Source: Nannocystis sp. RBIL2 (GTDB lineage: Bacteria; Myxococcota_A; Polyangia; Nannocystales; Nannocystaceae). From it: a stretch of 64,000 nt of DNA. Shown here in pieces: positions 38,756 through 46,861 of this stretch. A program made the position numbers and the translations under genes. Each line of letters opens with the position of its first letter. The stretch's first letter is position 1. The notes beneath the pieces were generated by a model. The model worked only from the letters and a program-made list of their open reading frames with translations, was not told where the DNA came from and did not search any database. Location: contig NZ_JAPNJW010000002.1 of assembly GCF_026626745.1 (NCBI RefSeq), positions 930,001 to 994,000 on the forward strand, given 5' to 3'.

Positions 38756-40129
38756 ATGCTCGACATCCACGTCCTCCGCGAAGACAGCGCCCGGATCGCC
38801 CAGAACCTGCGCGACCGCCATTCGCGCGTGTTCGAGGACCTCGCGCCCGGCGCGGACGCCGACTCCGCGGGCGCCGACTGGGCCGCGCAGACCGTCGCGC
38901 GCCTGGTCGACCTCGACGCCGCCTACCTCGGCCTCCTCCGCCGCCAGGACGAGCTCCGCCAGCAGCAGAACCAGACCAGCGCCGCCATGAAGTCGGTCGG
39001 CTCGCTGCCGAAGGACCAGCAGGCGGCCGAGCGGGCCCGCCTCATCGAGCAGGGCAAGCAGCTGCGCACCGACGAGAGATCTCTCGTCGATCAGACCGAG
39101 GCCGCCCTGCGCGCCCGCGACGAAGCCTGGGCCCGCGTCCCCAACCTCACCCACGCCGAGACGCCGCGCGGCCGCACCGACGACGACCACCGCGAGCTGC
39201 GCCGCGTCGGCACCCCCCGCGACTTCGCGGCCGAGGGCTTCACCCCGCGCGACCACCTCGCGGTCGCCGAGTCGCTCGACCTCGTCGACTTCGAGGCCGG
39301 GGCCAGGGTCGCCGGCCAGAAGTTCTACTACCTCAAGCACGAGGCCGTGCTCCTCGACCTCGCCCTGCAGCACTTCGCCCTCGGGGTCGCCGCGCGCCAC
39401 GGCTTCGCGCTGCACACCACCCCCGACCTCGCGCGCGAGGAGATCCTGCGCGGCCTCGGCTTCCAGCCGCGCGGCGAGTCGAGCCAGATCTACAGCGTCG
39501 CCGACAGCGACCTCTGCCTGGTCGGCACCGCCGAGATCACGCTCGGCGGCATGCTCGCCGACGCGATCCTCGAGGAAGAGCAGCTGCCGCTGCTGCTCGC
39601 CGGCCTGTCGCACTGCTTCCGCACCGAGGCCGGCTCGGCGGGCCAGGAGTCGAAGGGCCTCTACCGCGTGCATCAGTTCACCAAGGTCGAGCTGTTCGCC
39701 TTCACCACGCCCGAGCAGAGCGAGACGATGCACGCGCGCCTGCTCGCCATCGAGGAGGAGATCTTCCAGGCCCTGAAGATCCCCTACCGCGTCCTCGACA
39801 TCGCCAGCGGCGACCTCGGCGGCCCTGCCTTCCGCAAGTTCGACCTCGAGGCGTGGATGCCCGGCCGCGGCGCCCACGGCGAGATCACCAGCACCTCGAA
39901 CTGCACCGACTACCAGGCCCGCCGCCTGCGGATCCGCTACCGCCCCGGCGGCGACGGCAAGCCCAAGCCGCGCCACGTCCACATGCTGAACGGCACCGCC
40001 GTGGCCACCTCGCGGGCGCTCGTCGCCATCCTCGAGAACTACCAGCAGCAGGACGGCACCGTCGCCGTCCCCGAGGTGCTCCAGCCGCTGGTCGGCAAGC
40101 CGGTGATCGGCCCGCGCCGCCGCGCCTGA
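38756..40129 (+). CDS. serS: Seryl-tRNA synthetase
   Basis: This is a 457-residue class II aminoacyl-tRNA synthetase that charges tRNA-Ser. The N-terminal coiled-coil arm (about 35-115) binds the long variable arm of tRNA-Ser. Motif 2 is in SHCFRTEAGSAGQESKGLYR with the nearby HQFTKVELF. The serine pocket is in TSTSNCTDYQARRL, and motif 3 is LNGTAVATSRALVAILENYQ. Length and motif order are normal. It is followed 38 bp later by trpS in the same direction. Confidence 0.97.
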   Translation: MLDIHVLREDSARIAQNLRDRHSRVFEDLAPGADADSAGADWAAQTVARLVDLDAAYLGLLRRQDELRQQQNQTSAAMKSVGSLPKDQQAAERARLIEQGKQLRTDERSLVDQTEAALRARDEAWARVPNLTHAETPRGRTDDDHRELRRVGTPRDFAAEGFTPRDHLAVAESLDLVDFEAGARVAGQKFYYLKHEAVLLDLALQHFALGVAARHGFALHTTPDLAREEILRGLGFQPRGESSQIYSVADSDLCLVGTAEITLGGMLADAILEEEQLPLLLAGLSHCFRTEAGSAGQESKGLYRVHQFTKVELFAFTTPEQSETMHARLLAIEEEIFQALKIPYRVLDIASGDLGGPAFRKFDLEAWMPGRGAHGEITSTSNCTDYQARRLRIRYRPGGDGKPKPRHVHMLNGTAVATSRALVAILENYQQQDGTVAVPEVLQPLVGKPVIGPRRRA

Positions 40130-40167
40130 GCGTTTCGCCAGGTCCCTCACGACAGGTCCCGAACGCC

Positions 40168-41184
40168 ATGTCCCAAGCGCCATCCCCTGCTCCGCGCGTG
40201 CTGTCGGGCATCCAGCCCTCGGGCGTGCTCCACCTCGGCAACTACTTCGGCGCGATCGCCCAGCACATCGCCTTGCAGGATCGCTACCCGGGCGAGGCGT
40301 TCTACTTCATCGCCGACTATCACGCGCTCACGACCCTGCGGAACCCGGAGGCGCTGCGGCAGAACGTGTTCGACGCCGCGGTCACCTACCTCGCGCTCGG
40401 CCTCGACCCCGCCAAGTCGCTGCTGTTCCGCCAGAGCGACATCCCCGAGGTCCACGAGCTCGCGTGGCTGCTCGCCTGCGTCACCGGCGTCGGCCTGATG
40501 GAGCGGGCCACCAGCTACAAGGACAAGATCGCCCAGGGCATCAAGCCGAACGCGGGCCTGTTCAACTACCCGCTGCTGATGGCCGCCGACATCCTGATCT
40601 ACGACGGCACCCTCGTGCCGGTCGGCAAGGATCAGCTGCAGCACGTCGAGTTCGCCCAGGACATGTCGACCTACCTCAACGAGGCCTACGCGGCCGGCGG
40701 CCCGCCGCTGCTCGTCCGCCCCGAGGCGATCCTCGGCAGCGCGCCGATCGTCCCCGGCAACGACGGCCGCAAGATGTCCAAGAGCTACAGCAACTTCCTG
40801 CCGCTGTTCGAGTCGGGCAAGAAGCTGCGCAAGCTGGTCGGCCAGATCGTCACCGACTCGACCCCGCTCGGCCAGCCGCTGAGCCCCGACACCTGCAACG
40901 TCTACGCGCTGCTCAAGCTCCTCAGCGACGAGGCCGAGCTGGCGCAGATCGCCGAGTGGTACCGCGCCGGCGCCCGCGACGGCCAGCCGTTCGGCTACGG
41001 CCACGCCAAGGTGCTGCTCGCCGACAAGATCGACGCCCACTTCGCGCCCGCCCGGGCCCGCCGCGAGCACCTGCTGCAGCACCCCGACGAGGTCGAGGCC
41101 ATCCTGCGCGCCTCGGCCGAGCGCGCCCGCCCGATCGCCCGCGCGACCATCGACCGCTGCCGCCGCGCCGTCGGCCTGGTCTGA
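40168..41184 (+). CDS. trpS: Tryptophanyl-tRNA synthetase
   Basis: This is a 338-residue class I synthetase that charges tRNA-Trp. The HIGH-equivalent lies in SGIQPSGVLHLGNYFGA and the KMSKS loop in GNDGRKMSKSYSN. The tryptophan pocket signature is in DQLQHVEFAQDM. The ATG at 40168 fits the family. It lies inside a degenerate hairpin element (CCATGTCCCAAGCGCCAT), so the ribosome entry region overlaps the repeat. It is probably co-transcribed with serS. Confidence 0.97.
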   Translation: MSQAPSPAPRVLSGIQPSGVLHLGNYFGAIAQHIALQDRYPGEAFYFIADYHALTTLRNPEALRQNVFDAAVTYLALGLDPAKSLLFRQSDIPEVHELAWLLACVTGVGLMERATSYKDKIAQGIKPNAGLFNYPLLMAADILIYDGTLVPVGKDQLQHVEFAQDMSTYLNEAYAAGGPPLLVRPEAILGSAPIVPGNDGRKMSKSYSNFLPLFESGKKLRKLVGQIVTDSTPLGQPLSPDTCNVYALLKLLSDEAELAQIAEWYRAGARDGQPFGYGHAKVLLADKIDAHFAPARARREHLLQHPDEVEAILRASAERARPIARATIDRCRRAVGLV

Positions 41185-41425
41185 GCGCCGGCGCCGGGCC
41201 GCCGCACGGCGAGCGGCCGCTGCAGTCACCCGCCACCTGCTCTGATCGTCGTCGCCGAACCACGGCACCAGCGCGGCTCGGCCGACAGGGTCACCGACGT
41301 GCCGGCGACGACGCGCGCCGCCCATCCGCTCGCTCGCTACCTGGCCTCGCGGTCCTCCGCTTCGCTGGCGGCGCGGGCAACGGCGCCTCGCCTCGCCCGC
41401 GCGCCTCTGCCAGACTCGCCGCGCG

Positions 41426-42346
41426 ATGGACTTCGAGCTCCGCAGCTTGGGCGGCGTCGCCACCGACGCGCTGACGGCCCTCGCCGAGGACATCTTCGGC
41501 CGCGGTGAGCGGGCGCCGGGGTGGTTCATGCGCAAGCTCGAGCGCGAGGGCGTCGACCGCGAGCTCTCGGTCCTCGCGGTCGCCGCCGGCGCTCCGGAAC
41601 ATGTCCCTCAGGACATGCTCTTCGGGTACTTCCTCATCGGCCACGATCCGTCCGACCGCATCGCCCACTCGGCCGGCCTCGGCGTGATCGCGGCGCGTCG
41701 CGGCGGCGGCCTCGGTCGCGCCCTCGTCGAGGCCGCCGCCGCCCGCCTCGCCGGTCGCTTCACCGCCTTGCGCGTGCTCGCCGAGCCCGAGCGCGAGGCC
41801 TTCTACGCGCGCCTCGGCCTCGTCGCCACCGCGCGCCGCGCGACTCTCCTGGCCCATGGGACATGCCCGATCTCACCTGTCCGATGGGACCGTGAGCTCG
41901 CCGACCACGTCAAGCAGCCGTGGTCCCCGGCCCCCACGGACAGCGATCCGATCGAGGTCTGCGCGTGGCGTCCGGGCGCGTGGGCTCGCACGCCGCCGAC
42001 GCTCGCCGCCACGCTGGAGCCGCTGCCTGGCGTGTGGGCCCACGTCTCGCGCGAGGGCCGAGCCCTGCTGGTGCAGCGCATGCTCGTCGCGCGTGGCGTC
42101 GATCCGTTGGCTGCGGTCGCGGCCTTGCTCGCACGGACGCCCACGAGCATGCCGCTGCTCCTGTACGGAGCCGACCCGGTGAGTTCGATCACCGCCACGT
42201 TGCTGCGCGGCGACCTCGGCGAGCGCTCGCAGGACGCTCTGCACCTCACGCAGCAGCGCGGCGAGTTTCGCGTCGTGCAGCGGTTCGCGGCCATGGATCT
42301 CGCGCTTTCGCGGCAGCTAGACAACTTCCGATCGGGCGATGGATGA
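41426..42346 (+). CDS. GNAT-family N-acetyltransferase
   Basis: This is a 306-residue protein. The acetyl-CoA binding motif is clear at about residues 86-105 (AGLGVIAARRGGGLGRALVEAA), followed by a helix and RVLAEPEREAFYARLGL, which fits motif B. The second half (about 150-306) is less clear and may be a degenerate second GNAT fold. A perfect 18-nt hairpin element (41600-41617) lies inside the gene and encodes HVPQDML in a loop before the motif. The substrate is unknown. The next gene follows by 28 bp or overlaps, depending on its start. Confidence 0.85.
   Translation: MDFELRSLGGVATDALTALAEDIFGRGERAPGWFMRKLEREGVDRELSVLAVAAGAPEHVPQDMLFGYFLIGHDPSDRIAHSAGLGVIAARRGGGLGRALVEAAAARLAGRFTALRVLAEPEREAFYARLGLVATARRATLLAHGTCPISPVRWDRELADHVKQPWSPAPTDSDPIEVCAWRPGAWARTPPTLAATLEPLPGVWAHVSREGRALLVQRMLVARGVDPLAAVAALLARTPTSMPLLLYGADPVSSITATLLRGDLGERSQDALHLTQQRGEFRVVQRFAAMDLALSRQLDNFRSGDG
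41600..41617. repeat. Perfect 18-nt hairpin element inside the GNAT gene
   Basis: CATGTCC and GGACATG around a CTCA loop, the same form as the intergenic copies at 2524 and 54959. Here it is in frame inside a structured gene. Confidence 0.8.
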
Positions 42347-42374
42347 TGCGCGCGGACCGTTCCGGAGCTTCATC

Positions 42375-43268
42375 GTGACCCTCGCGCATAACCTCGCCAA
42401 GACTGCAACCTTCGTCCTCACCGCCACCCTCGCGCTCGCTGCCTGTCGCGGCGAAGATCCGCTGGCCGGCGCGACCGCCACCGAGACCTCGACCACCACC
42501 GGGGACGGCACGAGCACCACGACCGGCACGGAGAACCCGACGACCAGCACCACGTCGTCCTCCAGCTCCACCACCGCCGACGACACGACCACCGACGCCA
42601 CGCCGACCACCACCAACATGTCGGCCGGCTTCATCACCACCGACACCACGCAGGGCACCACCGGTCCGGGCAACCCGCAGCCGAACGGCGGCAACTGCGT
42701 GAGCGACGACGACTGCGAGTCGATGAACTGCTACACGAGCCCGCTGTTCCCCGACGGCGGCATCTGCTCGGAGTGCAACGAGGACTCCGACTGCGTCGAG
42801 GCCGGCACCGGCATCTCCTGCTCGCTCGGGCCCAGCGGGGCCACCTGCGCCGCCGGCGGCTACGGCAACCAGTGCATGTCGCAGGACGCCTGCCAGGACG
42901 GCCTCATCTGCGGCCCCGCGGTCGACATCCCGATCCCCGGCGTCATCCCCGACACCTGCGGCGAGTGCTCCGACTCGGGCGACTGCGACATGGACAAGAT
43001 CTGCACGCCCGAGCTCGACATCCAGGCCTTCAGCGGCGCCAAGAAGTGCGTCGAGCCCGGCAGCGTCGAGAACGGCGCCCTCTGCCCGCTCGGCGAGGAC
43101 GACGCCGACGCCGCCTGCGCCTCGGGCCAGTGCGGCGAGGTCAGCGTCATGGGCTTCTTGACCCTCGGCGTGTGCGGCGAGTGCAAGACCGACGCCGACT
43201 GCATGGGCGGCACCTGCACCCCCGGCTCACTCGGCCAGGGCGGCGCCATGGGCAGCGTCTGCGAGTGA
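42375..43268 (+). CDS. Cysteine-rich secreted lipoprotein
   Basis: This is a 297-residue predicted lipoprotein. The GTG at 42375 has GGAG eight bases before it and gives a signal peptide with lipobox LALAAC (Cys24); an ATG at 42339 would overlap the GNAT gene by 8 bp. A Thr/Ser linker of about 75 residues is followed by a body with over 20 cysteines arranged as CxxDxDC-type units (CVSDDDCES, CNEDSDCVE, CSDSGDCDM, CKTDADCMG). The repeated Asp/Cys units resemble calcium-binding Cys-rich repeats of myxobacterial surface proteins. The function is unknown. Confidence 0.85.
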   Translation: MTLAHNLAKTATFVLTATLALAACRGEDPLAGATATETSTTTGDGTSTTTGTENPTTSTTSSSSSTTADDTTTDATPTTTNMSAGFITTDTTQGTTGPGNPQPNGGNCVSDDDCESMNCYTSPLFPDGGICSECNEDSDCVEAGTGISCSLGPSGATCAAGGYGNQCMSQDACQDGLICGPAVDIPIPGVIPDTCGECSDSGDCDMDKICTPELDIQAFSGAKKCVEPGSVENGALCPLGEDDADAACASGQCGEVSVMGFLTLGVCGECKTDADCMGGTCTPGSLGQGGAMGSVCE

Positions 43269-43384
43269 CCCGCAGCGCCTGAGCCCCCAGAGGCCCGCCG
43301 GCGCATCGCGCCCGCGGGCCTCGCTCGTGGGTCGATCCTTCGTTCGGATGACCCAATGGACATGCCCGGAAATACATGCCCCAT

Positions 43385-43615
43385 CGGTCACCAACAGATC
43401 GAGGCGCTCTACATCAAGACCCTCGGCCACGGCAGCGAGATGAAGTGGTGGGCCGAGGACGGCCCCGAGAGCGCCGGCGACGCGCTCGCTACCCCGACGA
43501 GGACAACCCAAAGACTTCGACTCGATCTGCCCCGACTACTTCGACGGTGGCCCGCCCGAGGCGATCGCCACGGCGCCCGCGGGCCCGGCCAGCGAGGGAT
43601 CGCTCCATCGGCTCG
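43385..43615 (+). pseudogene. Decayed gene remnant with two frameshifts
   Basis: Protein-like sequence passes through three reading frames. Frame one gives ALYIKTLGHGSEMKWWAEDG and continues to about DALA. Then RYPDEDNPK lies in the next frame from about 43489. KDFDSICPDYFDGGPPEAIA lies in the third frame from about 43510. Joined, they read like one continuous acidic, aromatic protein segment. I do not recognise the family. Single-base losses or sequencing errors would explain it equally well. Confidence 0.4.
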
Positions 43616-43641
43616 CCGCGCCCCGCCCTCGGCGCTCCGCG

Positions 43642-45366
43642 TCACTCCGCCGCGCGGCTCAGCCACTCGCGGCGGCCCTTGCTCCCGGCCTGGAACGCGA
43701 TCCCCGAGGCTGCCTCTCCGGCCATGTCCCAAACGCCCTGAGCCCAGATTCCTGCCCCGAGGAGCATGCCCGAGAGGACAGCCGCCACCACCAGGGCCGC
43801 GCGCCGCGGTCGGGTCGGCCGCTCCGTCTGCCCCGGGGCGGGCGTCAGCGCGGCGAGCAGCGGGCGCAGGCAGGCCCAGCCGACCAGCGCGCTGCCGACC
43901 GCCGCGGCCGCGGCCATCGCCCGCACCAGCACGTTGCTGTCCTCGAGGACAGCCGTGAACAACCACCAGCGCCCCGGCAGCCCGGCGGTGGGCGGCGCCC
44001 CGGCCAGCGCCAGGGCGCAGATCGCCAGCGAGGCCGCGAGCACCGGGCTGCGACGCACCGCGCCGGCCAGGTCGACCAGCCCGCGGTTGGCGTGGACCGA
44101 AGCCGCAGCGGCCATCGCCGCCATCGCCGCCAACACGAACACCCCGTGACCGATCACGGCGGCAGTCACCGCCGCCTCCGCCGCAGTGTGCCCCCAGAGG
44201 TAGTGATCTGCGACCTCGAGCCCGCCTGCGCGCAGCCCCGCGTGCGCGACGAAGTTGGCGGCCGCCGCGATCGCCAGCAGCGTCAGCCCGACCTGCGCCG
44301 CGCCGGCCCACGCCAGCAGGCGCCGCAGATCGGCGGCCCGCACGGCACGGATCCCGCAGACCACGACCGAGACGCCGGCGAGCACCGCCGCCGCGGTGCC
44401 CCAGCCGTAGGGCGCGTAGACCACCCGCGGGGTGTGCAGCGCCGCCACGAACACGCGGATCAGCGCCGCCACCGCGGCTGTCCTCACGACCAGCTCGGTC
44501 GCCACCCAGCCGCACAGCCCCGCGCGCCCGGCCACCCGCGTGCGCCCGGCCAGCAGCGGGAACACGCCGGCGCGGACCAGCAGCCCTGCCAGCACCAACA
44601 ACGCCCCCGGGATGTACAGCGCCGCCGGGGCCATGCCCTCGACCGCAGCGTCGCGGGCGTGGGCGATGAGCCCCGCCGGCAGCTCATTCTTGGCCTGCAG
44701 CACGTCCACTGCGGCCTGCGTCGTGTGGGCGCCCCAGCGCAGGAACACCGCGCCGACGCGGGCGCCGAGCTCGTGCAGCCGCACCGTCCCGGTCGCCGCG
44801 ACCACCAGCCCGACGCCGAGCCACAGCAACGCCGCGCCGAGCCCCTGTCCCAAGAGCCAGGTCCTCGCCGACTCGCGCCCCGCCGCCGCGGCCCCCTCCG
44901 CCGGCTCGCCCTCGCGGCCTGCGGCCAGACACAGCCCGCCCGCCAGGGTCGCCAGCTCGAGGCCGACGCACAGGCTCGCCCAGTCGGCCGCCCGCGCCGC
45001 CAACATCGCCCCCGCGCCCGCGAGCAGCAGCATGCCCCGACCCCACGCCGCGCGCGGATCGGTGCCAGGCCGCGGATCTGCGATCACCGCCGCGAGCAGC
45101 ACCGCGACCAACAGCGCGTCGAACAGCGCCGCCAGTCGATCGACGACGATCGCCCCGCGCGCCTGCAGCTCGCCGACCAACTCGGGCGCGGTCAACCCCG
45201 CGAGCGCCGTCGCCAGCGCGAGCGCCAGCCCGCCCGCCGGCACGACCCGGCCGAGCGCGAGCCGTCCGAGCGCCGCCGGTTGCCCCGCGCGCGCCGCCAG
45301 CAAGCTGAGCACGCCCCAGAGCCCGACGATCAACACCGAAGCGAACGGCACCAGCCCCTCACTCAC
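43642..45366 (-). CDS. NuoN-like membrane subunit (complex I / antiporter family)
   Basis: This is a 574-residue polytopic membrane protein with about 14 hydrophobic segments, the last gene of a JKLMN-like series. The GTG at 45366 overlaps the preceding gene by 8 bp. VGLELATLA matches the LGLELLSL segment around the essential Glu of NuoN, and LLVRAGVFPLLAGRTR matches the FKIAAVPFHMW-type segment with Arg in place of the conserved Lys. ATELVVRTAAVAAL again has Arg in place of Lys. Membership is inferred from order and these weak matches. The C-terminus has a hairpin-derived piece (GIWAQGVWDMAGEAA). Confidence 0.7.
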   Translation of the reverse strand: MSEGLVPFASVLIVGLWGVLSLLAARAGQPAALGRLALGRVVPAGGLALALATALAGLTAPELVGELQARGAIVVDRLAALFDALLVAVLLAAVIADPRPGTDPRAAWGRGMLLLAGAGAMLAARAADWASLCVGLELATLAGGLCLAAGREGEPAEGAAAAGRESARTWLLGQGLGAALLWLGVGLVVAATGTVRLHELGARVGAVFLRWGAHTTQAAVDVLQAKNELPAGLIAHARDAAVEGMAPAALYIPGALLVLAGLLVRAGVFPLLAGRTRVAGRAGLCGWVATELVVRTAAVAALIRVFVAALHTPRVVYAPYGWGTAAAVLAGVSVVVCGIRAVRAADLRRLLAWAGAAQVGLTLLAIAAAANFVAHAGLRAGGLEVADHYLWGHTAAEAAVTAAVIGHGVFVLAAMAAMAAAASVHANRGLVDLAGAVRRSPVLAASLAICALALAGAPPTAGLPGRWWLFTAVLEDSNVLVRAMAAAAAVGSALVGWACLRPLLAALTPAPGQTERPTRPRRAALVVAAVLSGMLLGAGIWAQGVWDMAGEAASGIAFQAGSKGRREWLSRAAE

Positions 45367-46861
45367 CGCGCACCCGCCTCTCCTCCGCGCTCGCCAGTCC
45401 GGCGCGCAGGCCCGCGAGAGGCGACTCGCAGCGCGTCGGCAGCACCGGCGGCAGCAGCACCGGCACCACCCGCGGGTCGACCAGTGCCAGGCAGCGCTGC
45501 AGCGCGCTCGCGCGGACCCACGCCTCGCCGGCCTGGTCCACGCGCGCGAGCACCAGGTTCGGCCGCGCGATCGCCACCGCCGCCACCACGGCCAGGGCCG
45601 CGGCCGACCAGCGCGCGGGGACATGCTCCGAAGGACCTGTCGCAGGCGCCATGTCCCCGACGACATGACCCTTCGGACCTGTCCCACGAATCATCGCCGA
45701 GCCGGCCAGCCCGAGGGCCAGCGCGGCCCCGCAGGCGCACCACGGCCCGAGCGCGGCGAGCGTCAGATCGGCCGGACGCAGCGCCGCGCTGCTCACCAGC
45801 GCCCCCGCCAACCCCGCCGCGAGGCCGAGCACCACGCGCGTGACCGTCCCGGCGCGCGCCAGCCCCGGCTGCCCGAGCCCGGCGACCACCGCGAGGAGCA
45901 GCGCCCCCGCCAGCCCCTCGTGCGTCAGCGTGGCCACGCCGACCACCGCGACGCTCCAGCCGACCAGCGCGATCCGGGCCGCGCGGCGGTCCGGATCGAC
46001 CTCCGCGCGCGCCGACAGCCCGGCGTAGACCGCCCCCAGCGTCGCCAGAGCTGCCAGCCACGGCGCCGTCGCGGCCGCGCCCAGCGGCACCAGCGGCGCC
46101 CACAGCCGGATCAACACGTCGAGCCCGAGCCAGCGGACCGGCCCCGCCAGCAGGCGCGCCGTCCCGCGCGAGCCCGCGCCTGTCCCTTCGACCAACCCCG
46201 CGTGCAGCGGCCACAGCCCGATCGCCAGCGTCCCCGCCAGCGCCAGCGCGGCCGCCAGCGCCGTCCCTGCCCCCCCTGGCACGCGCACGCTCGCCATGTC
46301 GACCAGCGCCGCGCTCCACGTCCCGCCGCTCGCGCCGCGATGGGCCACGGTCAGGCCCGCGGCGACCAGCAGCACCGCACCTGCCCCGAGGGACAGGAAC
46401 AGCGCCAACGCCCGGCCGGCGATCCGCCCCTCGGCCTCGCTCGCCCGCACTCCCAGGAGCCCCAGCACCAGCGCCGGCGCCAGCGCCCACGCGGCCGCCA
46501 GCAGCAGCGCGTCGTCGGCCAAAAGTCCGACCAGCACCGTCCCCTGCAGCGCCAGCAGCCCGGCCAACCGACCTCGGCGGCGCGTCTCCTCCTCGAGCAC
46601 CGCGAGCAGCCCCGCGATCGCCGTCGCCACCAGCCCGAGCGCCGACAGCGGGCCGATCGCCAGGCGCAGCGCCACCCCGCGGCCGAGCCACGGCGCCTCG
46701 ATCGCCGCCGTCCCCGCCGCGCAGGCGATCGCCGCCGCCACCCCGAGCGCAGTCGCTCCCAGGGCGCAGACCCGGGCCGCCCGCCGCGGCAGCAACAACA
46801 CCGCCAGGGCGGCGAGCCACGGCAGCGCCGCGACGATCCGCAGATCCGCCAGCGCGCTCAC
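45359..46861 (-). CDS. NuoM-like membrane subunit (complex I / antiporter family)
   Basis: This is a 500-residue membrane protein with about 12-14 hydrophobic segments. GTLAIGLWPLHAGLVEG aligns with the KVPLFPFHTWLPDAH-type segment of NuoM, and LLAGPVRWLGLDVLIRLW with the LLAGVLLKMGGYGLLR-type segment, so both the Lys before PFHTWL and the Lys of LLK are replaced. The Glu of the WEL segment appears to be Ala (LLLAAAWALAPALVLG). The ATG overlaps the stop of the NuoL-like gene. A hairpin-derived loop (GTGPKGHVVGDMAPATGPSE) interrupts it near residue 400. Divergence makes the assignment less than certain. Confidence 0.7.
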   Translation of the reverse strand: MSALADLRIVAALPWLAALAVLLLPRRAARVCALGATALGVAAAIACAAGTAAIEAPWLGRGVALRLAIGPLSALGLVATAIAGLLAVLEEETRRRGRLAGLLALQGTVLVGLLADDALLLAAAWALAPALVLGLLGVRASEAEGRIAGRALALFLSLGAGAVLLVAAGLTVAHRGASGGTWSAALVDMASVRVPGGAGTALAAALALAGTLAIGLWPLHAGLVEGTGAGSRGTARLLAGPVRWLGLDVLIRLWAPLVPLGAAATAPWLAALATLGAVYAGLSARAEVDPDRRAARIALVGWSVAVVGVATLTHEGLAGALLLAVVAGLGQPGLARAGTVTRVVLGLAAGLAGALVSSAALRPADLTLAALGPWCACGAALALGLAGSAMIRGTGPKGHVVGDMAPATGPSEHVPARWSAAALAVVAAVAIARPNLVLARVDQAGEAWVRASALQRCLALVDPRVVPVLLPPVLPTRCESPLAGLRAGLASAEERRVRGE

